A stretch of DNA of 64,000 nt from assembly GCA_030278955.1 (NCBI GenBank), contig JAOANR010000002.1:14406238-14470237 (forward strand), read 5' to 3'. Of the stretch, positions 1 through 11,384 are shown piece after piece. Source of the DNA: Hygrophila difformis (taxonomy: Eukaryota > Streptophyta > Magnoliopsida > Lamiales > Acanthaceae). Position numbers and translations under genes: made by a program. Numbering within the stretch: position 1 is the first letter of the stretch; each line of letters starts with the position of its first letter. The notes below the pieces were generated by a model that saw only the letters and a list, made by a program, of their open reading frames with translations, made no database searches and had not been told where the DNA came from.

Positions 1-3000
1 AATCCAGAACGGTTGAGGAGTACTACCGAGAGATGGAGATGCTTATGATGCGGGCTCAATTCAATGAGGATCCACTGATTACTTTAACAAGATTTGCCAA
101 AGGATTGAGGCCCGAGATCTTTGAATAAATGGACATGCGAGGATACATCAACATCACCGACTTGGTAAGAAAAGCTAGCAAGTTTGAGGCTCAGCTAAAA
201 AGGAGAAGTCATAGGGTGTCTGCATCTGGCAGCTACAATCCCAACAAGCCATGGTTGATCCGACCACCTGAAAGGGGCAAGCAGCCACCACCACAGCCAC
301 AGGGTCGTGACGACAAAGGCTACAAGCCAAAAGGGTTTGAACTGGGTCAGAATTTTAGAGCTTATAACCAGAATGACAGAAATAGACCGCCAGCTCGTGA
401 GCAGAACCAACCCAAGGACAAGAAGGAAGTCACTTGTTGGAAGTGTGGAAAGAATGGCCACTATGCCAATGAATGCCACACACATAAGAGGGTGGCCATG
501 CTCAACACTGGAGAAGAGGAAAGGCCTGTCATTGAGGTTGAACCAGGAGTCTTCAGATTATATGATCCAGAAGGGGAAATTGAGTTCGATGATGATGATC
601 CTCAAGAATATCATATTAATGAGCCAATTAATCCTGAAGTTGACAACAATGAAGAAGAAGATGTCAACCTGTTAGTGGCCATGAGAGTACTTAATGCTGA
701 CAAGGAACCTGATCAGACTCCTAATGAACAAAGGGAGAATCTATTTCATTGTCGATGCACTATCTTAGGCAATAATGCCACTGTAATTGTCGACAACGGT
801 AGCTGCACTAATGTGGTTAGCTTGTACACTGTTCGCAGGTTGCAGTTACCAGTTGAAGAGCATTCCAAGCCTTACATGTTGCACTGGATGAACAACAGTG
901 GAAAGACCAAAGTGACGCAACAAGCGTGGGTTCCCATCACCAAGGGCACATATTCCGAGAAGGTTCTATGTGATGTGGTCCCAATGAATGCTTGTCATGT
1001 ACTGCTGGGAAGGCCTTGGCTATTCGACAAGGACGCTACCTATAGAGGGAAATCAAATGTGCTATATTTCAAGCATGGGCATAAGGACTACTTGTTCAAG
1101 CCACTGCCTGTGAAAGCCGTAAGAGCAGACCAAGAGAAATTGAGAGAAAACACTGCTAAAGAGGAGGCACTTTTCAAGGCAAGATCAAAAGGAAAGGCCA
1201 AGGAAGGGCAATCAACTGAAGATTCATGCAACTTGGATCAATGTCTGATATTGACCAAGTCTGAGTTCAAGCAAGCTGCACTAGAACCCGAATTTTCAGG
1301 TCACTGTTTCATTGCTTTAATTAAGCCTTATGAACCTATTAACAGAACTTTATATGCTACACCTGATTTGCCTATGGAATTTTCTAGGATGCTCGAAAGA
1401 AACAAGAACGTGTTCCTGGAAGATATACCTGCCGGTCTACCACCGATTAGAGTAGTTGAGCATCGGATAGATTTCATGCCAGGAGCCTCCATCCCTAATA
1501 GACCCGCCTACAGAATGAACCCCGAGGAGACAAAGGAGGTTCAAAGACAAGTGCAAGCTTTGCTAGATAAAGGCTGGGTTCGAGAAAGCCTCTCACCATG
1601 TGCAGTCCCAGTCCTCTTAGTACCTAAGAAAAATGGAGAATGGCGGATGTGTGTCGACTGTCGCGCAGTCAATGCCATCACTGTGAAGTACCGCCATCCT
1701 ATACCGAGACTGGATGACATGTTAGATAAGTTGGGTGGTGCAATCATATTCACGAAGATCGACTTAAAAAGTGGCTACCACCAGATCCGGATGCAACCCG
1801 GGGACGAGTGGAAGACTGCTTTCAAGACCAAATTCGGTCTATATGAGTGGCTCGTCATGCCATTCGGGCTTACTAACGCACCTTCTACATTTATGCGCTT
1901 AATGAATGAAACACTTAGACAATTTATTGGGAAATTTGTAGTAGTTTATTTTGACGATATTCTTGTTTATAGATGTACTAATGAAGATCATGTTTCTCAT
2001 GTTCAACAGGTTTTGAGCCAACTAAGGAAAGTGCAGCTATATGCCAACTTCGAGAAGTGTGTTTTCTGTGTGCCAGAAGTCACATTCCTTGGATTTGTAG
2101 TTGGTAAAGATGGATTAAAGGTGGACGAATCGAAGATTAAAGCTATTTCAGAATGGAAGCCGCCAGTCAATGTGCATGAAGTTCGCAGTTTCCTTGGACT
2201 GAGTGGTTTCTTCAGAAGGTTTGTTCCACAGTTCAGTGTTATAGCGGCCCCGATCACTTCATTACTTAAGAAGGAGAATCCATTTAAGTGGGGGCCAGCG
2301 CAACAAAAGGCATTCGATGAGCTCAAGGACAAGCTCACTCATGCGCCCGTATTAGCATTGCCAGATTTTGAGCTACCATTTGAAATTCAGAGTGATGCAT
2401 CGGGTACTGGCATGGGAGCTGTACTGTTACAAGAAGGACACCCAATAGCATACTACAGCGAGAAATTCAGTGGAGCACAACTGAACTACTCCACTTATGA
2501 CAAGGAGCTATATGCTATTGTGCAAGCCCTAAGGACATGGCAGCATTACTTAAGAGGAAGAGAATTCATCATCCACACTGACCATGAGACCTTGAAGCAC
2601 ATTAAGGTGCAAGGACAGCTGAGTAAGAGACATGCTCGATGGAGCACTTTTATCGAGTCATTTCCATATGTGATTCGATATAAGAAAGGCAAAGACAACG
2701 TGGTTGCTGATGCGCTCTCAAGAAGGCAGACATTGGCTTCATTTGTAACCACCAAGTTGATTGGATTTGAGCATGTCAAGGACCAGTACTCTTCTGATGA
2801 TGATTTCGGAGAAGTCTACAAGAAGACTGAACAAAGGAGCTTCGAGAAGTTTTCGCAGCTGAATGGGTTCCTTTATTTCGAGAAAAGATTATGCATACCC
2901 AGGGGATCCACCAGAGAATTTCTGATTCAAGAGGCACACGCAGGTGACCTCATGGGACATTTTGGCAAGGATGCAACGTTAGGAGTACTTTCTGAGCGTT

Positions 3001-4232
3001 TCTACTGGCCGGGTATGAAGAAGCAAGTAATCGATTACATTGCTAAGTGCATCGTCTCTCTAAAGGCGAAGTCCACCGTGAAGCCACATGGATTATATCA
3101 AGCATTGCCCGTGCCCAAAGGACCTTGGATAGATATATCAATGAATTTTGTACTTGGATTGCCACGGACCCCAAGAGCCAAAGATTCTATCTTTGTGGTA
3201 GTGGACCGATTTTCCAAGATGGCACACTTCATTCCATGTGCAAAAACCAATGATGCCAGACACATTGCCAAAGTATTCTTCAAAGAAGTGGTACGTCTTC
3301 ATGGAGTGCCGAAGACCATAGTTTCTGATCGGGATGCTAAGTTCGTGAGCTATTTCTGGAAGGGCTTGTGGAGGGAAATTGGCACCCAACTACTGTTTTC
3401 AACTTCCTAGCATCCCCAAACAGATGGTCAGACGGAGGCAGTCAATCGGGTATTAGGTAATCTCTTAAGAACCATTACTGCCTCTAGTTCAAAAAGTTGG
3501 GATGAATGTTTACCGCATATTGAATTTGCCTATAACCGTCACATTCATCGTGCCACCCACATGTCTCCCTTTGAGATCGTGTATGGTTTTAACCCCCTAA
3601 CTCCCCTTGACTTATTGCCACTACCTTGTAGTGAGCATCTTAATACTAATGGCAGGGACAGGGCGGAAGCAATTAAAGCCTTACACAAGGATGTGCGAGA
3701 CAGTCTGTTGAAAGCAACCGAACACTATGCCAGATACGTCAACCGAGGGCGTAAGAAGCTGATCTTGAAGTCCGGAGATTGGGTTTGGGTACACATGCGT
3801 AAGGAAAGATTCCCGGCGCAGAGGCATGGAAAGCGGTCACCCCGCGGAACAGGACCTTATAGAGCTTTAGAGAAGATCAATGATAATGCTTATCGGATTG
3901 AACTGCCTGACACATACAATATTAATCCGACTTTTAATATTGCAGATCTTTCTCTTTATGAGCGGGACGAGGAGCTGGAATCTGATCGGTTGATGGATCA
4001 ACCTCCCCAAGGGGGTGGGGATGGCGTAGCCGGAAGAACAACTGGACTGATGATCCCAACATTCCCGGAAGGACCAGTGTCCAAGCAGCGGATCAAGAAA
4101 TTCACAAATGCAGTCTCCAAGTATTTTTATGATGAAGCTGATAAAATGGAGCCGGAGGAGAGCAAGGGGCTGAAGCTGCTATTAGAATGCCAACCGGATC
4201 AGACCGAACTAGGGCCCAGCAATTCGAAATAG
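1..4232 (+). pseudogene. Ty3/gypsy gag-pol polyprotein of element A, two in-frame stops
   Basis: A single reading frame runs from the window edge to 4232 with two stops: TAA at 126-128 in gag and TAG at 3408-3410 in integrase. Numbered from the Met at 129, a CCHC knuckle lies at C103-C106-H111-C116 and the protease DNG at 222-224. In RT the first Asp is D545 and YFDD is at 607-610. RNase H acidic residues are D756, E793, D818 and D861. The integrase zinc site has H937, H944 and C974, but the fourth ligand is Ser977 instead of Cys. Core Asp are D1002 and D1067; the catalytic Glu lies after the TAG, giving DD35E spacing. The C-terminal tail continues at 3561-4232. The protein would copy and integrate the element but is now broken. 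Frame conservation outside the stops suggests recent loss. Confidence 0.93.
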
Positions 4233-4560
4233 GAAAGCCCAATTCGGTCTGTGCTAGTTCGGTCCAAACCGAATTGAAGCACATAGACCGAATTGCCTTT
4301 CCCCCCTACTGTGCCTTGGAAGAAAAATTCAGAGTCTCCTAGTTCGGTCTATGCGAGTTCGGTCTAGACCGAATTACATCAAGCATAGACCGAATTACCT
4401 CACATGCCTCACGAGTTCGATCTGCGAGTTCGGTCTCCTAGTTCGGTCTACGTGAGTTCGGTCTAGACCGAACTGCATCAACATAGACCGAACTACCTGC
4501 TCTTTTTCGCATTTATCCACATTGCTGTTTTGTTTTTGTTCCCACATCAATTCGGTCTTT
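4233..4560. repeat. Cluster of TTCGGTC / GACCGAA inverted words in U3 of A
   Basis: About 14 occurrences of TTCGGTC or its complement GACCGAA lie within 330 bp. Two pairs meet head to head as the perfect palindrome TTCGGTCTAGACCGAA at 4358-4373 and 4457-4472; the second extends to 18 bp. The spacing is irregular, so this is not a simple tandem repeat. The cluster sits just upstream of the TATA box, where U3 enhancer elements are expected. The same words recur in LTR I. Confidence 0.9.
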
Positions 4561-4672
4561 AGCATGTAAATAGAATTGATGTTATTAGACCAAATCACTT
4601 GGTGATTTTAACTAGTTTATTTGTCTAGTTTATTTTTAATCTCTTGTATTAGGGCTAGGGTTTGGGGCCACC

Positions 4673-4680
4673 TATATATA
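4673..4680 (+). promoter_or_regulatory. TATA box of LTR A
   Basis: TATATATA preceded by CC and followed by GTGGCC. The equivalent positions of LTRs H, I and K have the same CCTATATATA or GCGTATATATA context, which fixes this as the LTR promoter. Confidence 0.75.
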
Positions 4681-5016
4681 GTGGCCTTCCCCATCTTTGT
4701 AAGCACTTTGTATTTGAATGAAAATTACTCTTCTTATTCAAAGTCATTTTGAGAGCTCTCAACTAAGTGCTCTCAACCTTATTGTGAGATCTTCCCTTGG
4801 AACCTCACACCATTGAATCATGAAGCTAGTTTCAATGGAACTAATGGATGATGCAAACAAAGGAGACCATTTGTCTTGTTAATCCAAGTCCCTTGGTAAG
4901 TTTGGTTCACCTTCATCCATAGGCTTCATTATCTTGCTTGTTCTTCATTATTGTTCATCCCTTTTATTTTTCCTTTTGAATCCGGATAGTGTCTTCAACA
5001 AGCTCGGTCTACGGCA

Positions 5017-5694
5017 CTAAGGGACTGATTCTACCCCATGAGCACCAAGGCGGCAATGTACGAAGAGTTTTTATCACTGAAGCAAGAGGGACGGACGGTG
5101 CAGGAGTATTACACCCGGTTTAAGGAATTGGTACGATTTGCTACGAGGATAGTACCAACCGACTCTGACAAGGCTCAGAAATTCGAGATGGGTCTGAACC
5201 TTAGTATCCGGGAGATACTTGCAGTAGGACAATTCACGAACCTGCAGACGGTTTATGATCGTGCGGTAGAGGTTGCACGAGTCCAAGGACTGAAACGGAA
5301 ACCGATAGATGAGGCTAACCAAGGACCACAAGGAGAATATAAGGTGGATAAGGACCATTTCGATGGAAACTCGGAAGGACAACATCAAAATGACAATGGG
5401 GAGAAAAAGGGGATAGTCTTCAACCATGGTGACAATGCGTCACCATGTCCAAAGTGTGGTAAACCGCATTATGCGAGAGGATGCCCTCAGCCTGGAGCAT
5501 GCCTTCGACGTGGTCGACATAGTCATCGGCTGCGTGATTGCCGGACACGGAAAGAGAACATCGACAAGAGAGAGGATGTGACTACTCGACCTAAGCAACC
5601 ACGAAACCCAGACGGTCAATGTGGCAACAACCAACGGCACCAGTACCCTCAGAATAACGACCAAAACCCGAAACCTCTCGAGAGTACTGAATAG
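5017..5694 (+). pseudogene. Retrotransposon gag of element B, 3' part
   Basis: This is the C-terminal half of a Ty3/gypsy Gag (capsid end plus nucleocapsid). It matches the gags at 31511-32592 and 47179-48281, with the shared core YEEFLSLKQ, VQEYYTRFKELVRFA and KAQKFEMGLNL. The N-terminal half is missing because element A inserted at 5016/5017. Two zinc knuckles follow a basic linker. The first, CPKCGKPHYARGC, is intact; in the second (CLRRGRHSHRLRDC) the second Cys is Arg. The frame is open to the TAG at 5692-5694. No protease or RT follows: the polypurine tract and LTR come within 300 bp, so the element is gag-only. Confidence 0.9.
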
Positions 5695-5966
5695 GCAGTT
5701 ATGGGGACATAACTGGAGTCCTAAGGGGGAGAGGATGTGATACCCCGTAATAAAGTAGTTGCATTTATTTTTAGTTTGGCTCGACAATATGTATCCCAAA
5801 TAAATTTTGAACTACGTTATGGCTTGATCCCTTCACAGGGTACGTAGGCAGCTTAGAAGTTCAAATTCTAAGTTTAGTCACAAAATAATAAAATAAATAA
5901 AAGGATTACACGAGAAAAGCCAAAACACAACTTCGAGGACGAAGTTGATTCTTAAGGAGGGTAGAC
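5695..5966 (+). other. 3' noncoding end of element B with two PPT-like tracts and a hairpin
   Basis: Right after gag comes a first polypurine tract (about 5723-5734, AAGGGGGAGAGGA) followed by an LTR-start-like TGTGATACCCCG. About 200 bp later is the stem-loop AACTTCG-AGGA-CGAAGTT (5931-5948). A second tract (CTTAAGGAGGGTAGAC) then directly abuts the LTR start TGTAATACCCGAG at 5967. The same order recurs in C, E, F and, inverted, in G. Confidence 0.75.
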
Positions 5967-6532
5967 TGTAATACCCGAGAATTTTACAACATAAAATAAA
6001 TAAATAAATAAATAAAAATAATAAATAAACAAACACGATAAATAGATAAAGAATCATAAGAGATGAGAAATGGAATTTAAATTAAAAAGGAATCAAGATT
6101 TCGAGAACCCGGGAAGCCGAAAACAATTTAGTCAAATAAATGGTCACACGTGAACCCAACATCGATGGACTCAATAACTCGAGTCCACATGTAAATTTAG
6201 ACCCGAATAAAATGACGATAGGAAATAGGAGCCCGAAGATATCCCGGAAATCGGAGTCCAAGAACATAGAGGGATAGAAGTCCGAAAGAGAGGAGGAAAG
6301 ACCCGACGGATCGCACAACCCGGCCCAGACCGAAGTCCAGGCCAGGATGGCGCGGTCGCCCCGCGGTTTTAGAGGGGAGAGCGCGCCAAGTGCGCGCCGG
6401 ACCCGACAGGCGAGACGTCCCGCGATTCTCTCGCCCGAACGCGGATTTTTCGACTTCGGTTGAACATCTTTCGACTCAAGACTCTTAGAGTCAGATCTTG
6501 GACACCCTAGGTCTTAGTTAGCTATAAATAAA

Positions 6533-6540
6533 CCCTCTTG
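6533..6540 (+). promoter_or_regulatory. TATA box of LTR B
   Basis: TATAAATA, about 570 bp into the LTR. It is the same box as in both C LTRs (28331-28338 and 33490-33497), each followed by CCTCTTG. Confidence 0.7.
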
Positions 6541-6671
6541 GAAGCCCCAAGCACTCTTGGAAACCCTACGAAATCTCTCTACACGTCGAAACCCTAATCC
6601 CGGAGTCGTCGGAGGCACGGAGGCATTCAAAGACTGGGTTGGACGAAAATTTGGAGACCCTTGCTTTCGTG

Positions 6672-8225
6672 GTAAGATCTTGTTTATTCCTTTCCATTCA
6701 AGATTCGAAAACGAATCCTAATTAAACCTCTTTTCTATTCTAAACCCCGATCCGGACGCGTTGAGGAAAAACGAAGGATCTCGGAGGGAGAACGAAGAAC
6801 GTGGAAGCCACGCCTCCGAATCATCGAGCCGAGACATCCATAGATCTGTAAGTTAACGCTTACACGGTTTTGGGAGAATTAAAATACATGTAATCTAAAG
6901 AATGAAATCAAGAACTTAAAATCTGTCAACATGTGATTTTTTTTACCGGCGCAGCGATTTTGTCTAATTTTTCCGAACCTTTAAACGTCATCAAAAGGAA
7001 AAACTTAAAATACGAAAAACGTTCCTAAGACAAAGATCTATCTACTGTAAAAAATTCATAATTTTTCATCGTGTTTTGTTATCCGAAAACGACCACGAAC
7101 AGACCTGCCTTTGGTTTAGATCTTGAAACGGTGGCAGATTCTTAGTCCGAACTTGAGGTTGATTTTTGACTTAGATCTAGACCGATTCAGGATTGGTGCT
7201 AAACATAAGAGTTGTAGATCTATGCATTAAGAACACCTCCGTAAAATTTCAGAATTTTTCGTGATGATTTGATATATGAAATCCAGCCGAAACCGAACTG
7301 CTAGGATGTGGATCTTGAAATTCTTGACGGAACTTAGGTCAGAAGTTGACGACGTTTTTGACTAGGGTTCTAGGCTGATTTAGATCTTTTGCCGAACATG
7401 AAAGTTGTAGATAAACGTCTTAAAATGGTCTCTGTAAAATTGCATTAAATTTGGAGTTGATTTGCTATGGTAGATCTTGAAATTTAGGAACTGCTGTCGT
7501 AAAATTCGGACAGGTTTGTGTTTCTGCGAAAATTGATGTTTTTGACATGTTTCGGTATCTCGGATCGAAAATGTTAAAACACAAAAGTTGTTCATCTCGA
7601 CGTTTCTGAGTAACTAGTGAAATTTCGGAATTTTTGGAATTAAATCTGAATTTAGACGAATTTTAGAGTAAACAGTGGTTTACCGGAAGTCAAATCTTGA
7701 AATCTTGTTGAAACATGAAATTAGCCTTTAAGGTTTAAATGATTGGGAATTCCTTTGAAATAAATTACACATGAAATACGATGCTTGCCGAAAGGCAATT
7801 GAGATATAATGCTTGCCGAAAGGCAATTGAGATATAATGCTTGCCGAAAGGCAATTGATATATAAAGCTTGCCGAGAGGCAATTGATAAATAAAGCTTGC
7901 CGAATGGCAATTGAGATATAAACTTGAAACCTGAGACATGAGATATGAAACTAGAAGACTCGAAAATTGTTCCGTTTAGATTATGCCTTAAGTATGTCTT
8001 GCAATTGTTTTACTTTGCGAATTATATTTAGGATCTTATGAAATCTCTATCTTTTAAATTATGCCATTTAATTATTGTTAGATAAATAATTTAAATGATG
8101 TGGTGTTGTGTACATGTTTTCTCAAAATCTAAATAACGGCTTTGAAACCCCTTAATCATGATTGTGTTAACTTACTCAGCAAGTTTTTGCTGACCAAACC
8201 ATATTTTTTTTCCTTTTTCTTTCAG
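6672..8225 (+). other. Candidate LTR-embedded intron, copy B
   Basis: The G/GTAAGAT donor-like site is about 130 bp past the TATA box. The acceptor-like site TTTTTCTTTCAG/AG ends at 8225, preceded by CTTACTCA and TTGCTGAC, possible branch points. The same pair occurs at the same places in LTRs C, D, E, F and G. Splicing is inferred, not shown. Confidence 0.5.
7781..7920 (+). repeat. Five-unit tandem array with GNRA-type hairpins
   Basis: Five units of about 28 bp, each with TTGCC-GAAA-GGCAA followed by TTGA.ATATA. The loops are GAAA three times, then GAGA and GAAT; the five-base-pair stem is kept in all. It lies 300-450 bp upstream of the acceptor-like site, where LTRs C, E, F and G carry unrelated arrays. 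Confidence 0.9.
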
Positions 8226-8541
8226 AGTTGAGAATTATGCATCGTCATATGCATACATGGGAATTTTGAGAAGATATATTTTTTGAAATTATTGTATTAG
8301 ACTAGATCTTGCATGAACGGGCCTGTTTAACCCGTATTATGGCCGTGTTGGCTATATTTAATTTCCGCTGCATTATACATATGTAATTATTATTTTCCGC
8401 TGCAACTTTGATGTATTATTTTTAAATTATATATGAATGAGCTGTTTGAATATTTTTAATTTCTGAAAAACCATAGCCTTGCATCTCTTTAGTGAGCTCG
8501 GAGAAACCGTGTCTTGCTAGAGAGGTGTGGCGGTGACATCC

Positions 8542-9350
8542 CATATTTTTAAATTATATGTAATGTACTTTCAAAAAGATTATAATAATATACTTGCATG
8601 GTTTTATTTTATTCACAACAATACTCAAACCACAAAGTCTTCATGTCATCATCAAATAAAAGTTATAATCTATGAATATATTTTCTTATATATAAAAGTT
8701 AATTCTCATATATTCACATAAAAACTCATATTTTTATTTTTATAAAAATTTATTCCATAATGAATATCAAAATACTTAAAATATTCACATACTATCCTTA
8801 TAATAATTTTCAAGATCAATGTGTATATATATAAAAACTTATATATATAATTTAAACAATAGATTTAAAAAATATTCCATAAACTATATAATTCTATTAA
8901 CCTTGATATTGAAATTCATATTTCTTTTGGAAAAGACAAATTTACATATATAATTTTACAAGTGTTGTTTTGTAGAAAAAATAAATATACTAATTCTTTA
9001 AACAAGTGTTTAAATATTTAATAAAAGTCTACTTAATGAATTAAAATTATTTCGGGTAATTTCTATGGTATTACACTCTCCAACAACTTTTATAGACAAA
9101 AGCTTTGATTATTGATGATAGCCAATTTTGATTGTCTATCTCATCTTTTTTTTTTTTGTCTAATTTTGGAAATAATTAATCATATTTGCATGATTTTATA
9201 AGCAATCTAAAGGAAAATGCACAAATATGATGAAGTGCTTGCTGATAATGAAAACATCTAAAAATCATGCCAAAAATGCTCAAATCATGCTATAAATATA
9301 AGAGTTGGAAAAATCTCCTCTTGTGCATTAACCAAGATAAAGGGCGCACT
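8542..9350. other. AT-rich intergenic stretch
   Basis: There is no coding potential. Sequence between the broken end of LTR B and the TRIM is AT-rich. GGTATTACA at 9067-9075 looks like an inverted LTR start (TGTAATACC), so part may be a remnant of a further inverted LTR, but no target duplication was found. Confidence 0.4.
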
Positions 9351-9964
9351 TGTAACACCCTCATTTTCGGTGCAGCGGAAAGACATGGTGCTAATTTTGA
9401 TGTTGCCGTCTCGAGAGTGAAGGCTGACCCCATAAACCAATATGAACTCTTTCCAGTGCGCTTTGGCCTCACTCACGCACACCCTTGGGAAACTTACCAG
9501 GAGGTCACCCATCCTTGAATTACCCTAAGGCAAACATGCTTAATTTTGGAGTGCTTATAGAATGGTTACCAAGAAAGAAAGGTACCTTGTTGATATGAGA
9601 AGCTTATTTCACTCCCTTTAAGCCATTCTTCGAGGTATTACATTCCTCTCCCTTAAGATCACAACGTCCCCGTTGCGCTTGTCCATCCACATTCTTGGAT
9701 GCCTCAACCATCTATATTCCGTGGATCTTTCTCCCCGCTAGGTGCCTGAATATCACAGCACGCGGTCGCGGTCTGGCTCTGATACCATCTTTAACACCCC
9801 CATTTTTGGTGCAGCGGAAAGACATGGTGCTACTCTAGATGTTGTCGGCTCGAGAGTGAATGCTGACCCCACGAACGAACATGAGCTCTTTTCAGTGCAC
9901 TTTGGCCTCACTCACACCCCGGGAGATTTCCCACGAGGTCTACGCAATTCTCCGGGGTATTACA
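9351..9964 (-). mobile_element. Cassandra-type TRIM retrotransposon
   Basis: A miniature LTR element on the minus strand. The left copy is its 3' LTR (9351-9642, TGTAACACCC...GGTATTACA). Next come a pyrimidine run TTCCTCTCCCTT (complement of the polypurine tract), about 130 bp of internal DNA, and the complement of the Met-tRNA primer site (GGCTCTGATACCA, 9775-9787). The right copy is the 5' LTR (9790-9964), which has lost its 5S-like part. Flanks GCACT and ACACT look like a 5-bp target duplication with one mismatch. The size, primer site and 5S-like LTR segment are hallmarks of Cassandra. Confidence 0.88.
9490..9573 (-). other. 5S rRNA-like segment inside the Cassandra LTR
   Basis: On the minus strand this resembles the middle of plant 5S rRNA, including GGATGGGTGACCTCCTGG and a diverged AAGC.TGCTT block. 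The internal promoter region is only partly kept and the region is mutated, so it is not annotated as a functional 5S gene. Confidence 0.7.
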
Positions 9965-11384
9965 ACACTAACTTTAGTTATTGCGCCAATATCTAGAGTT
10001 GTTGCACAAGTAAATCAAAGAAGAAAATGTGACTAACTGTTAAACTGTTTTCATTTAGGAAATGCACAAGAATTTCCAGAATTGATGCGACCAAGTCAAG
10101 AAGATGCCCATCACCTAAAGATCACGCACCACAAGAAGAAGACGCAACAACACAAGCAAGAAGCGCAACAAGCTATGTGCACAAGTCATAAATACAAGGT
10201 CACCTCAAATACCCTTCTGCGCCCACTTGCGCACCAATCCATCAAATGCTGCACCGGAAGATGTGTTGATGCGCATAAGAAGATTAGTGCGCCCAAAACA
10301 GTTCTAGGCAGTTTTTGAGCAATTATTTTCACCCATCTATAAATAAAAACCATGCTATATCATTGAAAAGAGTTGATCATTTAGTGCTTTCTTAGGTAGT
10401 TAGTTTAGTTTATTGTATTTTTCCTATAGTTGTAATTTTCAATTCCGTATTGATTTTGCTTTCTTCAAAGTTGTAACTCTAGATTGGATTCGAATCTATG
10501 CTTTAGTTTAGAATAGAAGTAAGGATGAAGATATATATTTGGTTGAAGATCATCCAAACCTAAGGACTTCCAATGTTCAATGGAATGACCAAATAAATGT
10601 TCCCATCAAAGCATTGCCTCGTCATCATTATAGTAAATAATATCTCATTCTTCTATCGAAATCGTGTTCCAGGTGTATCTAATCCCTAACTATTGATCTC
10701 ATTTGATAATTTTGCATGATTTAGGGTTCTTTATGATAGAATTGATGAATATCGAATTTAGGGTTTCGCCATTAGATCTTCAGACTCGACTTTACTTTGA
10801 CTAACAATGAAAATTTAGATTTTCACCATTATCAATGTGTTTGTTAAATGGAAGATCTAAGAATTTCGATGTAAATCTTGATAAATTAGGGTTTGATATT
10901 TGTTTCGATGATTTTGTATGTTAAATCTGTTTTTGCATGTTTGCTTGTGCGTGATTTTTGTGTTTTGCCTCTCTGAATTCCAATTTCTCTATATTCATTC
11001 ATTATAATTCATATTCTAAATTTCAAATTCTTTCAAAACCCAAATCTTCGAATAATCCATGTTCTAATTTTGTACTTCGATGCATGTTTTGGTCATTTAA
11101 ATTTACATAATTGCATGTTTAATGCTTAAACTTTGTGCTTTCGTTTGCATGGTTGATTGTGTTTGTCCTGCACTACATAGATCAAAATGCCATAACTGGC
11201 ACCGAGGGCATGTTTGATTTCGTGTATTGGGCTATATTGGGCCTCATTATATTAATCTTTATCTTTATTTTTATATAATATACTAAAACTTTATTGTCAA
11301 AATTCCCGCCTAAAATTCTATAAAATATCTTAAAAATCTGATTTTATTATGGAAACTCAAATTATAGGCAACCGTTGTAATTCA
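9965..11384 (+). other. LTR-like noncoding stretch, unassigned
   Basis: No gene is supported. A TATAAATA at 10338-10345 is followed by a long AT-rich untranslated-like stretch, and TGGCACCGAGGG near 11200 is faintly like a tRNA primer site. The TRIM and this stretch may sit in an old LTR, but I could not find two matching ends. An ORF of 78 codons at 10082-10318 has low complexity and no recognisable domain. Confidence 0.3.
11255..11384. repeat. Diverged repeat, copy 1 of 2
   Basis: A stretch with CTAAAACTTTATTGTCAAA and TATAGGCAACCGTTGTAATTCA recurs at 12755-12870. Here the MITE at 11385 interrupts it right after GTAATTCA. A third, more diverged echo is near 13365-13440. Confidence 0.7.

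Larger units (their letters stand above)
1..5016 (+). mobile_element. Ty3/gypsy LTR retrotransposon A, 3' part
   Basis: This is the right-hand part of a Ty3/gypsy element; its 5' LTR, leader and gag start lie left of the window. It holds the gag end, protease, RT, RNase H, integrase and a 3' LTR ending in ...TCTACGGCA at 5016. It interrupts the gag of another element (B), whose reading resumes at once at 5017. The integrase-after-RT order and the HPQTDGQTE and MSPFEIVYGFNPLTP motifs are those of plant gypsy elements. The C-terminus has a ...GPVSKQRIKKFT tail rather than a canonical chromodomain, as in CRM/Galadriel-like chromoviruses; the exact lineage is not settled. Confidence 0.93.
4233..5016 (+). 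repeat. 3' LTR of element A (left edge approximate)
   Basis: The segment follows the pol stop and ends in ...CTACGGCA. It has a TATA box, a TTGTATT/AATGAAAA stretch and a 3' half that aligns by eye with LTR I (37774-38416): both contain CCATTTGTCTTG and a ...CTTCAT.CATAGG/AAG.TTTCATTATC tail. The left boundary is uncertain because no clear polypurine tract was found between the pol stop and the inverted words; it may lie up to about 50 bp to the left. Confidence 0.75.
5967..8541 (+). repeat. 3' LTR of element B, right end truncated
   Basis: The LTR begins TGTAATACCCGAG after a polypurine tract and resembles LTR C throughout. Shared blocks are the TATA region, the GGTAAG site, AAGTTGTAGAT-type repeats, the hairpin array, TTTCTTTCAG/AG, the ACGGGCC...ACCCGT block and the GGTGTGGCGGTGACATCCC tail. 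After GACATCCC (8542) it departs from the family, so the last ~45 bp, including the terminal TGTTACA, are missing. The LTR is about 2.6 kb. Confidence 0.88.

Noticed and set aside
195..485. Minus-strand ORF of 96 codons
   Set aside because: Antisense shadow of gag in element A.
7721..7939. Minus-strand repetitive ORFs (SQLPFGKHYISIAFRQA-like)
   Set aside because: Translation of the 28-bp hairpin array.
8534..9075. Solo LTR of about 540 bp (TGACATCCC...GTATTACA)
   Set aside because: No target duplication (flanks GGCGG and CTCTC), and its left end is also ordinary LTR B sequence.
9490..9573. Functional 5S rRNA gene
   Set aside because: Diverged, partial and inside a TRIM LTR.
10082..10318. 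78-codon ORF rich in His, Lys and Gln
   Set aside because: Low complexity, no homologous family recognised, no promoter or conserved start; likely chance.
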